30,845 nt of DNA from positions 1 to 30,845 of the forward strand of contig JAZGAE010000103.1 in assembly GCA_036475545.1 (NCBI GenBank). The letters run 5' to 3'. The DNA is from JAZGAE01 sp036475545. Its GTDB lineage: Bacteria > Pseudomonadota > Alphaproteobacteria > DATDPM01. The position numbers and the translations under genes were made by a program. Of the stretch, positions 7,578 to 16,739 are shown piece by piece (position 1 is the first letter of the stretch; each line of letters starts with the position of its first letter). Below the pieces are notes generated by a model. It had not been told where the DNA came from, ran no database searches, and saw only the letters and a program-made list of their open reading frames with translations.

Positions 7578-9019
7578 GAGGCGCCCGTCGTCCGCAAAGA
7601 GCCCTCGCCGCCGCCGAGCCGCCGCTCGAGCTCTTCGGGCAGGTGCTTCGCCCAGTTGGTGATGGTTCCGGCGCCGAGGAAGATCACCATGTCGCCGGGC
7701 TGTGCGATGTCCGCGATCATGGCGGTGAGGTCCTCCGGCGCTTCCAGCGCCATGACGTCGCGGTGCCCGTGGGTGCGCAGGCCCTCGATCAGGGCGTCGC
7801 GGTCGATTCCCTCGATAGGGGTCTCGCCGGCGGGGTAGACGTCGGCGACGATCACGGTTTGGGCGTCGTTGAAGCAGGTGCAGAACCCCTCGAAGAGGCT
7901 TTGCAGCCGGGTGTACCGGTGGGGCTGGACGACGGCGATCACGGCGCCCTTGCACACCGCACGCGCGCCCTTGAGCACGGCCGAAATCTCCACCGGGTGA
8001 TGGGCGTAGTCGTCGATCACGGTGATGCCGTGGACCTCGCCCGTCTTGGTGAAGCGGCGAGCCACGCCCGCGAACTCGGAGAGCGACCGCCGCAGGATGT
8101 CGTCATCGACTGCCAGCTCGTGGGCGACGGCGATGGCGGCGAGCGCGTTCTGCACGTTGTACTCGCCCAGCATGGGAAGGCGCATGCCCTCGATCACGCG
8201 CTCTTGTCCTTCGTCGCGGTCGGCGATGACCACGTCGAACTCGGCGCCGCCTGCGTCCAGCGAGACGTTGCTGGCCCGGACGTCCGCCTGCGGACTCATG
8301 CCGTAGGTCACGACCTTGCGGTCGGAAACGCGGGGAATCAGGGCCTGCACTTCCGGATGGTCGATGCACAGCGCGGCGAAGCCGTAGAAGGGCAGGTTCT
8401 CGACGAAGGCCTCGAAAGCGCGCCGCAAGGCGCCGAAGTCGCCGTAGAAGTCGAGGTGCTCGGCGTCGATGTTGGTGACCACCGCGATCGTCGCCGGAAG
8501 CTTGGTGAAAGTGCCGTCCGACTCGTCGGCCTCGACCACCATCCAGTCGCCGGCGCCGAGGCGGGCATTGGTGCCGTAGGCATTGAGGATGCCGCCGATG
8601 ATGACCGTGGGATCGAAGCCGGCGGCGTCGAGAATGGCCGCGATCATCGAGGTTGTCGTGGTCTTGCCATGAGTGCCGCCGACCGCGATCGACCATTTGA
8701 GGCGCATCAGCTCCGCCAGCATCTCGGCGCGCCGGACCACCGGAACGAGCCTCGTGCGCGCGGCGACGACCTCGGGGTTGTCGGGCTTGACCGCGGTGGA
8801 GACCACCACGACCTCGGCCTTGCCGATGTTTTGGTCGCTGTGGCCGATGGCGACCGGAATGCCCAGCTCACGGAGACGCCTGACGTTGACGCCTTCGGCG
8901 ATGTCGCTCCCCTGCACCTCGTAGCCGAGGTTGTGGAGGATCTCGGCGATGCCGCTCATGCCGATGCCGCCGATGCCGACCAGGTGAATGGTCCCGATGG
9001 ACAAGGGAAGGGCCCTCAT
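7574..9019 (-). CDS. murC: UDP-N-acetylmuramate--L-alanine ligase MurC
   Basis: MurC is the first Mur ligase of the cytosolic pathway; it uses ATP to add L-Ala to UDP-MurNAc. The 481-residue product has an N-terminal Rossmann motif IHLVGIGGIGMSGIAE (11-26) and the P-loop GGTHGKTTTT (114-123). NIDAEHLDFYG and the C-terminal-domain motif DDYAHHPVEI, both typical of MurC, follow. The ATG at 9019 overlaps the murG stop as ATGA and has a strong GGGAGGAGG upstream. The length is normal for the family. Confidence 0.98.
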   Translation of the reverse strand: MRALPLSIGTIHLVGIGGIGMSGIAEILHNLGYEVQGSDIAEGVNVRRLRELGIPVAIGHSDQNIGKAEVVVVSTAVKPDNPEVVAARTRLVPVVRRAEMLAELMRLKWSIAVGGTHGKTTTTSMIAAILDAAGFDPTVIIGGILNAYGTNARLGAGDWMVVEADESDGTFTKLPATIAVVTNIDAEHLDFYGDFGALRRAFEAFVENLPFYGFAALCIDHPEVQALIPRVSDRKVVTYGMSPQADVRASNVSLDAGGAEFDVVIADRDEGQERVIEGMRLPMLGEYNVQNALAAIAVAHELAVDDDILRRSLSEFAGVARRFTKTGEVHGITVIDDYAHHPVEISAVLKGARAVCKGAVIAVVQPHRYTRLQSLFEGFCTCFNDAQTVIVADVYPAGETPIEGIDRDALIEGLRTHGHRDVMALEAPEDLTAMIADIAQPGDMVIFLGAGTITNWAKHLPEELERRLGGGEGSLRTTGAS

Positions 9020-10164
9020 GCCGCCTCCTCCCGGGCCGGGTGGCGGTGGCCGGCCTCGCGCCCATTGTTGTGAGGAACCAAGTCCAATACGACCTTTGCG
9101 AGCCTCGCCGCGGCGTCCCCGGCGGCCGCCTTGGCAGCGGCCCGCGCCGCTTCGGCCAGGACCTCGGGCGTGGCGAGGAAGGCCTCGAGGCGGGCCGCCA
9201 AGGCCGAGCCCGTGAAGGCCTGCTGCGGCGTCAGCCAGGCGCCGCCGTGCCGCTCGGCAGCGCGGGCGTTGGCGGTCTGATGGTCGTCGGCGGCGGCGGG
9301 GTAGGGGACCAGGATCGCCGGCCTTCCCGCGGCCGTCACCTCGGCCACGGTGGATGCGCCCGCCCGGCAGATCACGAGATGGGCCTCCGCCAACAGTTGC
9401 GGAACGTTGTCGAAGAAGGTCTCGAGCTCGGCGTCAACGCCCAAGGCCCAATAGGCCTCGCGCACGTCGTCCAGGTCCTCGGGCCGGCATTGCTGGGTGA
9501 TCCTGAGCCGCGCCCTGAGCGATTCGGGCGACCGCGCGGCGGCCTCGGGCAAAACCCGGGCGAACACCCCCGCCCCTTGGCTGCCGCCCAGGACCAGGAC
9601 GTGGAGGCGGCCGTCCGCGTCGAGCGGCGGGTAGGGCCGGCGTGCGAGCGCGGCGATGGCCGGGCGCACCGGGGTGCCGGTGCGGACGACCTTGCCGCGA
9701 TCGCGGGGCCTGACGCCTGCGACCTCGTCGAAGGAGGTGGCGATCGCGGTGACGCGCCTGGCGAGCAGCCGGTTGGCCCGGCCCAGGACCGCGTTCTGCT
9801 CGTGGATCACGGTCGGAATGTTCGCGAGGGCGGCGGCGACCATGGTGGGGAAGGAGGCATATCCTCCGAACCCCACCGCCACGGCCGGCTCGAGCCTGCG
9901 CAAGAGCCGCGCGGCCTCCAGCGTGCCGCGGGCGAGGTCGGCGAGGCCGCCGAGCCGGGACAGCGGGCCGCCCGCGATCGGCCGGGCGCGGATGCGGTGG
10001 GTATCGACTGCGCCTGGGCCGAAGGCGGAGCCGCGCTCGTCCGTGACGAGCGCGACGCCGCAGCCGCGGCTGGCGAGTTCGGCGGCGAGGGCCTGGGCCG
10101 GGTACATGTGACCGGCGGTGCCGCCTGCCGCCAGGACGACGAGGGCGTTTCCCGGCGCGGTCAT
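9016..10164 (-). CDS. murG: UDP-GlcNAc:lipid I N-acetylglucosaminyltransferase MurG
   Basis: MurG is the peripheral membrane GT-B glycosyltransferase that adds GlcNAc to lipid I, giving lipid II. The 382-residue product has the N-terminal glycine loop AAGGTAGHMYPAQALA (12-27), GFGGYASFPTM, HEQNAVLGRANRLLA, the second-domain loop VLGGSQGAGVFA, CRAGASTVAEVTAAGRPAIL and YPAAADDHQTANA. These are the UDP-sugar-binding features of the family. The ATG at 10164 overlaps the ftsW stop as ATGA. A longer open frame upstream is ftsW read in another frame and was discarded. Confidence 0.97.
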   Translation of the reverse strand: MTAPGNALVVLAAGGTAGHMYPAQALAAELASRGCGVALVTDERGSAFGPGAVDTHRIRARPIAGGPLSRLGGLADLARGTLEAARLLRRLEPAVAVGFGGYASFPTMVAAALANIPTVIHEQNAVLGRANRLLARRVTAIATSFDEVAGVRPRDRGKVVRTGTPVRPAIAALARRPYPPLDADGRLHVLVLGGSQGAGVFARVLPEAAARSPESLRARLRITQQCRPEDLDDVREAYWALGVDAELETFFDNVPQLLAEAHLVICRAGASTVAEVTAAGRPAILVPYPAAADDHQTANARAAERHGGAWLTPQQAFTGSALAARLEAFLATPEVLAEAARAAAKAAAGDAAARLAKVVLDLVPHNNGREAGHRHPAREEAA

Positions 10165-11285
10165 GGCGCGCTCCCGACGCCGCAGCGGCGCCTCGTGAGC
10201 GCCAGCAGCATTCCCATCCCGAGCGAAAGCGCCATGAGCGACGAGCCGCCATAGGAGATGAACGGAAGAGTCATGCCCTTGGTCGGAATGAGGCCGAGGG
10301 CCGAGCCCATGTTGATCAGCGCCTGCAAGCCGAACTGGACCAGCAGACCCGTGCCCGCGAGGAGGATGAAGAGGTCGCGTTCCAGCAGCAGCCGGGTGAA
10401 CCCTCTGAGCACGATGAAGGCGAAGAGGGCGACCAAGGCGAGACAGACGAGCAGGCCGAACTCCTCTCCGGCAACCGCGAAGATAAAGTCGGAGTGAGCG
10501 TCCGGCAGCAGCTGCTTCACGGTGCCTTCGCCGGGCCCCTCTCCGACCAGGCCGCCGTTCGCGAACGCCTCGAGCGAAGTTGAGACCTGATAGCTGTCCC
10601 CGGAGGCGGGATCGAGGAAACGGTCGACGCGGCTTGCCACATGCGGAAACGCGAAGTAGGCGGCGAACAGCCCGGTACAGCCGAGCACCGCGAGCACGCC
10701 GACCCAGGCCAGCGGTAGGCCGGCGAGAAAGACCTGCGAGCCCCACACGGCCGCGATCACGACCGCCATCCCGAGGTCCGGCTGCAAGACAAGAACGGGC
10801 ACGACGATGACGAACAGCGCGATCGCGCCGAGGCTCAAGGGAGACCCGTCGGCGAGTCGCCTCCGGGCCAACAGCCAGGCCGTCACGACGGCGAGGCTCG
10901 GCTTGACGAACTCCGAGGGCTGCAGCGACAGGCCGGCGACGCTGATCCAGCGGCGCGCGCCCTTGATCTCCTCGCCGACGAACAGCGTCGCGATCAGGGC
11001 AAGAGCCGAGAGCACAAACACGGCGCTTGCGACGACCTTCACCGTCCGCGGCGAGAGCAGCGAGACCCAGATCATGACGAGCGCCGCCACCGGCAGCAGC
11101 GGGAGCTGACGGCGCGCGAAGTAGAAGGAGTCAAGCCCGATCCGGTCGGCCGCCGGCGGGCTCGCCGCCAGCGTCAACACCGCGCCGACACAGATGAGCG
11201 CCGCCAACGCTCCCAGGATCCAGTGGTCCACGGTCCACCACCAGCGGCTCAGGACGCCCGTGTCGGTGCGGGCGAAAGTGGTCAT
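10161..11285 (-). CDS. ftsW: Septal peptidoglycan polymerase FtsW (SEDS family)
   Basis: FtsW is a polytopic SEDS glycosyltransferase that polymerises lipid II at the septum together with FtsI. The 374-residue product starts MTTFARTDTGVLSRWWWTVD. Around ten hydrophobic segments are visible. SEDS motifs include GARRWISVAGLSLQPSEFVK, VLQPDLGMAVVIAAVWGSQV, GEGPGEGTVKQLLPDAHSDF (a key extracytoplasmic loop), VAGEEFG and FISYGGSSLMA near the C-terminus. The ATG at 11285 overlaps the murD stop as ATGA and has a purine-rich GGGGGCGAG upstream. Its place between murD and murG is the usual dcw position. Confidence 0.97.
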   Translation of the reverse strand: MTTFARTDTGVLSRWWWTVDHWILGALAALICVGAVLTLAASPPAADRIGLDSFYFARRQLPLLPVAALVMIWVSLLSPRTVKVVASAVFVLSALALIATLFVGEEIKGARRWISVAGLSLQPSEFVKPSLAVVTAWLLARRRLADGSPLSLGAIALFVIVVPVLVLQPDLGMAVVIAAVWGSQVFLAGLPLAWVGVLAVLGCTGLFAAYFAFPHVASRVDRFLDPASGDSYQVSTSLEAFANGGLVGEGPGEGTVKQLLPDAHSDFIFAVAGEEFGLLVCLALVALFAFIVLRGFTRLLLERDLFILLAGTGLLVQFGLQALINMGSALGLIPTKGMTLPFISYGGSSLMALSLGMGMLLALTRRRCGVGSAP

Positions 11286-12718
11286 GATCTCGCCCCCGTG
11301 ACCCGGTCCCCCGCGCCCGCGCGGTGCCCCGGGCCCTGATGCTCGCCGGGCAACGCCGCGACCAGCGCGCGGAAGGCCTCGCCTCGGGCCTCGAAGTCTT
11401 CGAACTGGTCGAAGGAGGCGCAGGCGGGCGACAGCAGAACCACCGGATCGGGCCGGCCGTCGGAGCGCGCCATGCCGGCGGCCTGGCGCGTCGCGGTTGC
11501 AAGGTCGCCCGACCTGGTGAACGGGACCTTGCCGCGCAGCGTCCCGGCGAAGCCGTCGGCGGCCTCGCCGATCAGGAAGGCGTGAGCGATGTTGCCGAAC
11601 CAGGGCGAGAGCCCGGCGATGCCGCCTTCCTTGGGACGGCCGCCGGCGATCCAGTAGGCGTTGGTGTAGCAGGCGAGCGCCTCGGCGGTGGCGTCGGCGT
11701 TGGTCGCCTTGCTGTCGTTGACGTAGCGCACGCCGTCTACGACCGCGATCCGTTCCTGGCGGTGCGGAAGCCCCGGGAAGCCCTGGATCCCGGCGGCGAT
11801 CGCCTGGGCGTCTGCGCCCACCGACCGTGCCGCGGCGTAGGCCGCGCTGGCGTTCTGCCAGTTGTGGGCCCCGGGCAGCGCGGCCGCTCCGTCGAGGTTG
11901 GCGGCCCTCGTGCCGCGCCCATCGGTGTCGTCGTAAAGCCAGCCGTCCACCACGTAGACCCCGCCCTCGACCGGCCGCCGGCCGGAGACGGGGATGATCG
12001 TGCGGTCCGCGTCCGCTTTGATGTCGTCGTAGACCTGGCGGGAGTACCCGTCGTCGACTCCGACCACCGCGGTATGAGTGGGCCCCTGGTTGCGGAATAT
12101 CCGGCGCTTGGCCGCGACGTAGCCGTCCATGTCGCCGTGACGATCGAGGTGGTCGGCGAAGATGTTGAGCAGGATGGCGACGTCGAAGGCGGCGGAGAAG
12201 GTCAGGTCGAGTTGGAACGACGAGATTTCCAGCACATAGGTTCCCCGTGCGTTCAAGGGCTCGAGCGCCAGCGCCGGGGTCCCGAGGTTGCCGCCGACTT
12301 GCGCTTCGAGCCCGGCGGCCTCGAAGATGTGCGCGATGAGCGCGGTGGTCGTCGACTTTCCGTTGGTGCCGGTCACGCCCACGAACCGCGCCTCGGTTTG
12401 CGCGCGAGCCAGCAGTTCGACGTCGCCCACGATCTCGCAGCCTGCCGCCCGCGCCCGCTGCACCACGGCGTGGGGGGCGGGATAGTGGAGGGGAATCCCC
12501 GGGCTCAGGACGAGCGCCGCCGGTTGCGACCAGTCGCAGTCGGTCAGGTCGACCAGCGGCACGCCCCTGGCGTGCGCCTTGCGCCGGACCCCGTCGACGT
12601 CGTCCCAGGCCCACACTCCGGCGCCGCTGGCCATCAGCGCTTCGGCGGCGGCGAGGCCCGAGCGTCCGAGCCCCATGACCGCGACGGTCTTGTCGGAAAA
12701 CTGCGGCACCTCGATCAC
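11282..12718 (-). CDS. murD: UDP-N-acetylmuramoyl-L-alanine--D-glutamate ligase MurD (GTG start)
   Basis: MurD uses ATP to add D-Glu to UDP-MurNAc-L-Ala in the cytosol. The 478-residue product has an N-terminal MGLGRSGLAAAEAL motif (15-28), LSPGIPLHYP (71-80), the Mur ligase P-loop TGTNGKSTTT (116-125), ILLNIFADHLDRHG and the late motifs PHRQERIAVVDGVRYVNDSK and ATNADAT. The start is GTG at 12718, 4 nt after the mraY stop. No ATG is available between the mraY stop and the conserved N-terminal motif until an internal Met at residue 15. It sits between mraY and ftsW, the standard order. Confidence 0.97.
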   Translation of the reverse strand: MIEVPQFSDKTVAVMGLGRSGLAAAEALMASGAGVWAWDDVDGVRRKAHARGVPLVDLTDCDWSQPAALVLSPGIPLHYPAPHAVVQRARAAGCEIVGDVELLARAQTEARFVGVTGTNGKSTTTALIAHIFEAAGLEAQVGGNLGTPALALEPLNARGTYVLEISSFQLDLTFSAAFDVAILLNIFADHLDRHGDMDGYVAAKRRIFRNQGPTHTAVVGVDDGYSRQVYDDIKADADRTIIPVSGRRPVEGGVYVVDGWLYDDTDGRGTRAANLDGAAALPGAHNWQNASAAYAAARSVGADAQAIAAGIQGFPGLPHRQERIAVVDGVRYVNDSKATNADATAEALACYTNAYWIAGGRPKEGGIAGLSPWFGNIAHAFLIGEAADGFAGTLRGKVPFTRSGDLATATRQAAGMARSDGRPDPVVLLSPACASFDQFEDFEARGEAFRALVAALPGEHQGPGHRAGAGDRVTGARS

Positions 12719-12722
12719 CGCC

Positions 12723-13811
12723 CTACCTCAGCTTGAGCGTGGACAGGCCGATGAGCGCCAGGATCGACGCGATGATCCAGAAACGGATGACGATGGTGGG
12801 CTCCGCCCAGCCCTTCTTCTCGAAGTGATGGTGCAGCGGCGCCATGCGAAACACCCGCCGCCCGGTGAGCTTGAAGGACACCACCTGCGCGATGACCGAG
12901 GCGGTCTCCAGCACGAACAGCCCGCCGATGATGGCCAGCACCAACTCGTGCTTGGTCACCACGCCGATGGCGCCGAGCGCCCCGCCCATGGCGAGCGAGC
13001 CTGTGTCACCCATGAACACCATCGCCGGGGGCGCGTTGTACCAGAGAAACCCGAGCCCCGCGCCCACCAGGGCCCCGCAGAAGACGGCGAGCTCGCCGGC
13101 GCCGGCCACGTAATGGAGCTGGAGGTAGTTGGAGAAGACCGAGTTGCCGACGAGGTATGCGATGAGGGTGAAGCACCCCGCCGTGATCATGACCGGGCCG
13201 ATCGCCAGCCCGTCGAGACCGTCGGTGAGGTTAACGGCGTTGGACGCGCCGACCATCACGAACACGGCGAGCGCCGCGAACAGCCAGCCGAGATCGATGA
13301 GCAAGTTCTTGAAAAAGGGCACCGCCAAGCTGGTGGCGAGATCCGGGTTGGTCAGCCGCATGATCCAGACTGCCGCCAGCAGGGCGATGGCGGCTTGGGC
13401 AACGAGCTTGATCCAGCCCGGAAGGCCGTGGCTCGAGCGCCGCTTCAGCTTGAGGTAGTCGTCGACGAAGCCGATCAGGCCGAAGCCGATGGTGACAACG
13501 GACACCGCCCATACGTAGCCATTGGTCAGGTCCGTCCACAGCAACGTGCTCACGGTCACGGCGAGCAGAATAAGCACGCCGCCCATGGTGGGGGTGCCCG
13601 CCTTGGCGATGACGTGGTGTTCCGGCCCGTCGGTGCGGATCGGCTGCCCTTCCCCCTGATGGCGGCGCAGCCAGTCGATCACGATGGGGCCGAGCAGGAA
13701 GCTGACCAGGAGCGCGGTCAGCACCGCGCCGCCGGTGCGAAAGGTCAGATACCGAAAGAGATTGAAGACGGGTATCTGGTCGGCCAAGGGGGAAAGCAGG
13801 TTGTAGAACAT
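12723..13811 (-). CDS. mraY: Phospho-N-acetylmuramoyl-pentapeptide transferase MraY
   Basis: MraY is the integral inner-membrane enzyme that transfers phospho-MurNAc-pentapeptide to undecaprenyl phosphate, making lipid I. The 362-residue product begins MFYNLLSPLADQIPVFNLFR. It has about ten membrane segments. Signature motifs are GTPTMGG, FVDDYLKLKRRSSHGL (the DDxxK catalytic site), NAVNLTDGLDGLA, NAPPAMVFMGDTGSLAMGG and the HHHFEKKGW histidine triad near the end. The ATG at 13811 lies 19 nt after the murF stop with a GAGG close upstream. Longer in-frame starts lie inside murF and were rejected. Confidence 0.98.
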   Translation of the reverse strand: MFYNLLSPLADQIPVFNLFRYLTFRTGGAVLTALLVSFLLGPIVIDWLRRHQGEGQPIRTDGPEHHVIAKAGTPTMGGVLILLAVTVSTLLWTDLTNGYVWAVSVVTIGFGLIGFVDDYLKLKRRSSHGLPGWIKLVAQAAIALLAAVWIMRLTNPDLATSLAVPFFKNLLIDLGWLFAALAVFVMVGASNAVNLTDGLDGLAIGPVMITAGCFTLIAYLVGNSVFSNYLQLHYVAGAGELAVFCGALVGAGLGFLWYNAPPAMVFMGDTGSLAMGGALGAIGVVTKHELVLAIIGGLFVLETASVIAQVVSFKLTGRRVFRMAPLHHHFEKKGWAEPTIVIRFWIIASILALIGLSTLKLR

Positions 13812-13830
13812 GCCGCGCCTCGACCTTGGG

Positions 13831-15255
13831 CTAGCAACTGTTGGCGGCGCGGAGCGGGGCGCTGTCCATGGCAAGGAGCGCGTCGACGATGACCGCCATG
13901 GCGGACCCCAAGGAGCCCTTCACCGTGATGACGTCGCCCGGCCGCACGGCGCCGACGATCCGGGGAACCAGGTCCTCCGCGCTGGCGGCGTGGCCGCCGC
14001 GCATTGTCTCGGGCAAAGCGTCGCGCAGTTGCGCCATGTGGGGGCCGGCGGTGAACACCAGCTCGACCTCGGCGGCGGCCAGCTCGGAGGCGAGGGCGGC
14101 GTGTAGCCGCGGGGCATCGGGCCCGAGTTCGAGCATGTCGCCGAGGACGGCGATGCGGCGGCCTCCCCGCCCGGGCCGTGCCCCCGCCAGCACCGAGAAC
14201 GCGGCGCGCATGGAGGCTGGGCTCGCGTTGTAGGCTTCGTCGAACAGCTCGAAGTCGCCGTCGCTTAGAAGCACCCGGTGGCGCTGGCCGCGGCCCTTGG
14301 GCGCATTGAGCCGTGCGAGCGCCGCCGCGCCCTCGGCCACGTCCGCCCCCACCGCGTCCACGGCGGCCAGTGCGGCCAGGGTGTTCATCACCCAGTGGCG
14401 GCCGGGCAGGGGAAGGAAATAGGTGACGGTTCGCCCCTCGATCACCGCGGTCACGCGGGACGAGGCCGGCTGAAGCTCGCAATCGATAAGCCGGGCGGTG
14501 GCCTCCGGGTGGGCGCCGAAACCGAGGACGGTGGCCAACCCTGCGGTTTCCGCCACCACCGCGAGCCAGGCGAAATAGGCGTTGTCGCGATGCAGGATGG
14601 CGGCCCCGTCGCTCATGCCCGCGAAGATCTCGGCCTTGGCGTCGGCGATCTCGGCGACGGAGCCGAAGAACTCGCCGTGGACCCGCTCGATGGTGGTTAT
14701 GATCGCGACATGGGGGCGGATCAGGCGCGAGAGCGGGGCGATCTCGCCGGCCCGGTTCATGCCGATCTCGAATATCCCGTAAGCCGTGTCCTCGGGCATG
14801 CGCGCCAGCGACAGCGGCACGCCGATCCGGTTGTTGAGGTTCCCCTCATTGGCCGAGGCGGCGCCCTGGCACCCCAGGGCCAAGTGCAGGGCGTCCTTCG
14901 TGCCGGTCTTGCCCACGCTTCCGGTGACGGCGATGATCTTGGCCTTGGTACGCTCGCGGGCGGCGCGCGCCAGGGCGTTGAGCGCCGCCATGGTGTCCTC
15001 GACCAGGAGGAGCGGCGCGTCGGCCGCCACGCCGTCGGGCCAGCGGCTGACCACCACCGCCGCCGCGCCCTTATCCAGCGCCTCGGCGACGAAGTCGTGG
15101 CCGTCGAAGTTGGGTCCCCTGAGCGCGACGAACAGGTCGGCGGTTGCCAGCGTGCGGCTGTCGATGGAGACTCCATAGGCGTGCCACTGGCGGTGGCCGC
15201 GCCCATCGGTGGCGGCGGCGGCGCTGGCCGCGGTCCAAAGCGCGGGCGTGGTCAT
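13831..15255 (-). CDS. murF: UDP-MurNAc-tripeptide--D-alanyl-D-alanine ligase MurF
   Basis: MurF completes the cytosolic precursor by adding the D-Ala-D-Ala dipeptide made by Ddl. The 474-residue product has VSIDSRTLATADLFVALRG (29-47), the P-loop AVTGSVGKTGTKDAL (109-123), the motif FEIGMNRAGEIAPLSR, DEAYNASPASMRAA, which is characteristic of MurF, and LGDMLELG. The ATG at 15255 overlaps the murE stop as ATGA, and AAGGAG lies close upstream. The length is typical for the family. Confidence 0.97.
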   Translation of the reverse strand: MTTPALWTAASAAAATDGRGHRQWHAYGVSIDSRTLATADLFVALRGPNFDGHDFVAEALDKGAAAVVVSRWPDGVAADAPLLLVEDTMAALNALARAARERTKAKIIAVTGSVGKTGTKDALHLALGCQGAASANEGNLNNRIGVPLSLARMPEDTAYGIFEIGMNRAGEIAPLSRLIRPHVAIITTIERVHGEFFGSVAEIADAKAEIFAGMSDGAAILHRDNAYFAWLAVVAETAGLATVLGFGAHPEATARLIDCELQPASSRVTAVIEGRTVTYFLPLPGRHWVMNTLAALAAVDAVGADVAEGAAALARLNAPKGRGQRHRVLLSDGDFELFDEAYNASPASMRAAFSVLAGARPGRGGRRIAVLGDMLELGPDAPRLHAALASELAAAEVELVFTAGPHMAQLRDALPETMRGGHAASAEDLVPRIVGAVRPGDVITVKGSLGSAMAVIVDALLAMDSAPLRAANSC

Positions 15256-16739
15256 GTCGCTCCTTCCTCGATCTCGGCCACGGCCGCCCGCGCCACCACG
15301 GCGTCGTCGAACGGGAGGACCCGCTCGCCGACGATCTGGCCCGTCTCGTGACCCTTTCCGGCGATCAAGAGCAGGTCATCGGGCTGCAGTTCGGCGACCG
15401 CGGCGCGAATGGCCTCGGCGCGGCCTGCCATCTCGCGCGCCCCAGAGGCGCCCCCGGGCGCAACGATCTGGCTGCGGATGGCGGCCGGGTCCTCGCTCCT
15501 CGGGTTGTCGTCGGTGACGATGACGACGTCGGCGAGCCGGCTCGCGACCGCCCCCATGAGCGGCCGTTTGCCGGGATCGCGGTCGCCCCCGCACCCGAAT
15601 ACGAGGGCGATGCGGCCGGTGACATGGGGGCGAAGCGCCTCGAGCACGTTCGCCAGGGCGTCCGGGGTGTGGGCGTAATCGATGTAGACGGGCGCGCCGT
15701 TGGGGTGGCGGGCGACCAGCTCGAGGCGGCCGGGCGCGCCCGCGAGATACTCGATGGCCTCGAGCGCGGCCTCGTGGCTGGCCCCGCAGGCGATGGCGAG
15801 CCCCAGCGCGCAGAGCACGTTTTGCGCCTGAAACGCCCCGAACAGGGGGAGCTTCATCTCCGCCCGCCTTCCCAGCACTCTCAAGGTGACGTGCTGGCCC
15901 ATTTCGCTGGGCACGGCGGTCTCCAACCGGAGGTCCTCGCCGGTGGCGCCATAGCTGATGATCTCGTGGCCCCGCGCCACGCAGACTTGCGCCAGGACGT
16001 CGAACTCCGGCGCGTCGGCGTTGAGCACGGCGGTGCCGCCGGGCGCCATGACGCTGTCGAACAGCCGCATCTTGGCCCTGAAGTACGCCTCCATGCCGTC
16101 GTGGTAGTCGAGGTGGTCGCGCGAGAGGTTGGTGAAGCCGGCCGCGCTCACCCGGACGCCGTCCAGCCGGTACTGCTCGAGGCCGTGGCTGGAGGCCTCG
16201 AGCGCGAGGTGTTCGACGCCGCGGCCGGCGAGGTCGCTGAGGATCTTGTGCAACTCCACCGGGTCGGGCGTGGTCAGCGCCCCGGGGCGCTCACTCCCCG
16301 GTGCGATCACTCCGAGGGTGCCGATGCTGCCGGCGCAGAACCCCAGACGCTCCCAAATCTGGCGGACGAACCCGGCCACCGAGGTCTTGCCGTTGGTGCC
16401 GGTGACGGCGGCGATGAGGCGCGGCTGACGCCCATAGAAGCGCGCCGCCATCAGGGCAAATTGGCGGCGCGGGTTTTCGTTGGTGATGACCGGAACAGAG
16501 GAACCGGAAAACTCGTCGGGGAGTTGCGTGCCGGGCGGGGCGAGCACGGCCGCCGCGCCGCGCGACAGCGCGTCGGCGATGAAATCGCGCCCGTGGGCCC
16601 GCGTCCCGGGCAAGGCGGCGAAAAGGTAGGCGGGCTCCACGGTCCGCGAATCGGCGGAAAGACCCGCGATCTCCACCTGTTCGGCGCGGCCCTGCTCCAG
16701 GGCTATGGTTTCTCCTTCCATCATCTCAGAAAGACGCAA
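15252..16739 (-). CDS. murE: UDP-MurNAc-L-Ala-D-Glu--meso-DAP ligase MurE (probable TTG start)
   Basis: MurE adds the third stem residue to the peptidoglycan precursor. The 495-residue product has GLSADSRTVEPAYLFAALPG (26-45), the P-loop TGTNGKTSVA (113-122), SRDHLDYHDGMEAYF, YAHTPDALANVLEAL and TDDNPRSEDPAAI (DNPR at 411-414). The DNPR motif marks meso-diaminopimelate specificity, so DAP-type peptidoglycan is expected. The start is uncertain. TTG at 16739 gives MRLSEMM, which resembles the usual MurE N-terminus and overlaps ftsI by 14 nt. ATG codons at 16724 or 16721, just after the ftsI stop, are alternatives and would shorten the protein by only 5 or 6 residues. Confidence 0.96.
   Translation of the reverse strand: MRLSEMMEGETIALEQGRAEQVEIAGLSADSRTVEPAYLFAALPGTRAHGRDFIADALSRGAAAVLAPPGTQLPDEFSGSSVPVITNENPRRQFALMAARFYGRQPRLIAAVTGTNGKTSVAGFVRQIWERLGFCAGSIGTLGVIAPGSERPGALTTPDPVELHKILSDLAGRGVEHLALEASSHGLEQYRLDGVRVSAAGFTNLSRDHLDYHDGMEAYFRAKMRLFDSVMAPGGTAVLNADAPEFDVLAQVCVARGHEIISYGATGEDLRLETAVPSEMGQHVTLRVLGRRAEMKLPLFGAFQAQNVLCALGLAIACGASHEAALEAIEYLAGAPGRLELVARHPNGAPVYIDYAHTPDALANVLEALRPHVTGRIALVFGCGGDRDPGKRPLMGAVASRLADVVIVTDDNPRSEDPAAIRSQIVAPGGASGAREMAGRAEAIRAAVAELQPDDLLLIAGKGHETGQIVGERVLPFDDAVVARAAVAEIEEGAT

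Noticed and set aside
10165..10746. Longer N-terminus for MurG (and similar extensions for Ddl, MurB, MraY and the amidase)
   Set aside because: The extra codons are the neighbouring gene read in another frame; conserved N-terminal motifs and ATGA junctions fix the shorter starts.
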